Shown one piece after another: positions 62,776 through 64,000 of a DNA stretch of 64,000 bases. Position 1 is the first letter of the stretch, and every line of letters begins with the position of its first letter. The stretch is taken from assembly GCF_000444875.1 (NCBI RefSeq), contig NC_021985.1, positions 1,984,001 to 2,048,000 on the forward strand, written 5' to 3'. Under the pieces are notes generated by a model. It saw only the letters and a program-made list of their open reading frames with translations, was not told where the DNA came from and ran no database searches. The translations under genes were made by a program, and so were the position numbers. Origin of the DNA: Streptomyces collinus Tu 365. Its GTDB lineage: Bacteria > Actinomycetota > Actinomycetes > Streptomycetales > Streptomycetaceae.

Positions 62776-64000
62776 GTGACCAGACTCAGCGTCGAGATGC
62801 TGGCAGCGGACACGCCTCCGCCGATCACCTCGGCCGGCCACGCCCAGCTCGGCATAGCCGTCCTGGTGGGCATCGCCGTCATCGTCGTGCTCATCACCAA
62901 GTTCAAGTTGCACGCCTTCCTTGCGCTGACCATCGGGTCGCTGGCGCTCGGGGCGGTCGCGGGAGCGCCGCTGGACAAGGCGATCGTCAGTTTCACCACC
63001 GGGCTCGGCACCACCGTGGCCGGCGTCGGCGTCCTGATCGCGCTCGGGGCGATCCTGGGCAAGCTGCTCGCCGACTCCGGAGGCGCCGACCAGATCGTCG
63101 ACACGATCCTCGCCAAGGCGGGCGGGCGCGCCATGCCGTGGGCGATGGTGCTGATCGCCTCGGTGATCGGCCTGCCGCTGTTCTTCGAGGTCGGCATCGT
63201 GCTGCTGATCCCGGTCGTGCTGATGGTCGCCAAGCGCGGCAACTACTCGCTGATGCGCATCGGCATTCCGGCGCTGGCCGGTCTCTCCGTGATGCACGGC
63301 CTGATCCCGCCGCACCCCGGCCCGCTGATCGCGATCGACGCGGTGCACGCCAACCTGGGCGTGACCCTGGCCCTCGGCCTCCTGGTCGCCATACCGACGG
63401 TGATCATCGCCGGTCCGGTGTTCTCCCGGTTCGCCGCCCGCTGGGTGGACGTCCCGGCCCCCGACCGGATGCTGCCGCAGCGCCCGTCGGAGGAGCTGGA
63501 GCGCCGTCCGGGGTTCGGGGCGACGCTGGCGACGGTGCTGCTGCCGGTCGTGCTGATGCTGCTCAAGGCGCTGGTCGACATCGTCGTGGACGACGCGGCG
63601 AACACCACCCAGCGGGTCTTCGACGTCATCGGCTCCCCGCTGATCGCGCTGCTGGCCGCCGTGATCGTCGGCTTCTTCACGCTGGGCCGGCCCGCCGGGT
63701 TCAGCAAGGAGCGGCTGCAGCAGACGGTCGAGAAGGGCCTGATGCCCATCGCCGGCATCCTGCTGATCGTGGGCGCGGGCGGCGGCTTCAAGCAGACGCT
63801 GATCGACTGCGGTGTGGGTCAGATGATCCTGGACGTGTCCAAGAGCTGGTCGATCCCGGCGCTGCTGCTGGCCTGGCTGATCGCCGTGGTGATCCGGCTG
63901 GCCACGGGCTCGGCGACGGTGGCGACGGTCTCGGCGGCCGGTCTGGTCGCGCCGCTCGCGGCCGACATGTCGACCGCCCACACCGCCTTGCTGGTGCTCG
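62776..64000 (+). CDS. gntP: Gluconate permease GntP (partial, cut by window end)
   Basis: The first 408 codons of a GntP-family gluconate:H+ symporter are present; the gene continues beyond the window. The hydrophobic protein shows the family segments GLPLFFEVGIVLLIPVV, HGLIPPHPGPL and, late, LATGSATVATVSAAG. The GTG at 62776 has AAGGGA 6 nt upstream. A polar N-terminus (~20 residues) precedes the first helix. It supplies gluconate to GntK and is cotranscribed with it under GntR control. Confidence 0.94.
   Translation, partial: MTRLSVEMLAADTPPPITSAGHAQLGIAVLVGIAVIVVLITKFKLHAFLALTIGSLALGAVAGAPLDKAIVSFTTGLGTTVAGVGVLIALGAILGKLLADSGGADQIVDTILAKAGGRAMPWAMVLIASVIGLPLFFEVGIVLLIPVVLMVAKRGNYSLMRIGIPALAGLSVMHGLIPPHPGPLIAIDAVHANLGVTLALGLLVAIPTVIIAGPVFSRFAARWVDVPAPDRMLPQRPSEELERRPGFGATLATVLLPVVLMLLKALVDIVVDDAANTTQRVFDVIGSPLIALLAAVIVGFFTLGRPAGFSKERLQQTVEKGLMPIAGILLIVGAGGGFKQTLIDCGVGQMILDVSKSWSIPALLLAWLIAVVIRLATGSATVATVSAAGLVAPLAADMSTAHTALLVL

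Overview
The window is actinobacterial chromosome and almost certainly Streptomyces. GC is very high with strong third-position GC bias. GTG and TTG starts are common. It carries a complete Pup-proteasome gene set, mycothiol biosynthesis (mshC), chaplins and a gylR-glpFKD glycerol locus. Gene order matches, from memory, the S. coelicolor SCO1631-SCO1680 core region closely. Nothing resembles a prophage, insertion sequence or CRISPR array. A few genes look like local insertions: a double-length P-type ATPase, a secreted phospholipase A2 and a broken endonuclease VII gene.

Layout. Positions 148-8808 (minus) hold a Ski2/HelY-type helicase, tatA-tatC, two small genes, pafB-pafC and two FKBP prolyl isomerases. 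Positions 8953-24187 hold the pupylation and proteasome genes: pafA (coupled to an MFS transporter), prcA, prcB, pup, dop and arc/mpa. They are interrupted by a divergent LacI regulator, a repeat-rich 450-bp gap and the giant P-type ATPase. Positions 24720-30577 hold a ferredoxin, a secreted protein, TrmI tRNA methyltransferase, a site-2-type protease, a Fe-S RecB-family nuclease and an orphan response regulator. Positions 30689-37234 hold an orphan peptide-binding lipoprotein, a HAD phosphatase and metH. Positions 37534-42718 are the glycerol regulon (gylR, glpF, glpK, glpD), followed by a secreted phospholipase A2 and parJ (PAC2 family).

Positions 44955-48460 (minus) hold mshC with three uncharacterised actinobacterial genes: a PI3/4-kinase-like protein, a DUF3090 protein and a histidine phosphatase. 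Then come corA, a ferritin-like protein, an F420-type LLM oxidoreductase, an aldo/keto reductase and a RecD2-like protein whose helicase motifs have decayed. Positions 55092-58896 hold two small conserved genes, a long chaplin (chpC type), a short chaplin (chpH type) and an M20 peptidase. After tRNA-Leu(GAG) come a phosphoribosyltransferase-hydrolase fusion, DUF1876, a YchJ-family gene and the gluconate genes gntR / gntK-gntP, with gntP cut by the window end.

The most interesting thread is DNA damage. pafB and pafC lie here, and three matches or near-matches to the mycobacterial PafBC-type promoter consensus (TTGTCRGTG-N8-TANNNT) occur in the window. They sit in front of the helicase, in front of the Fe-S RecB-like nuclease, and inside the aldo/keto reductase gene just upstream of the decayed RecD2-like gene. 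The window may therefore hold a local, largely unstudied PafBC regulon. The mshC-linked kinase-like/DUF3090/phosphatase set is the second candidate undescribed system.
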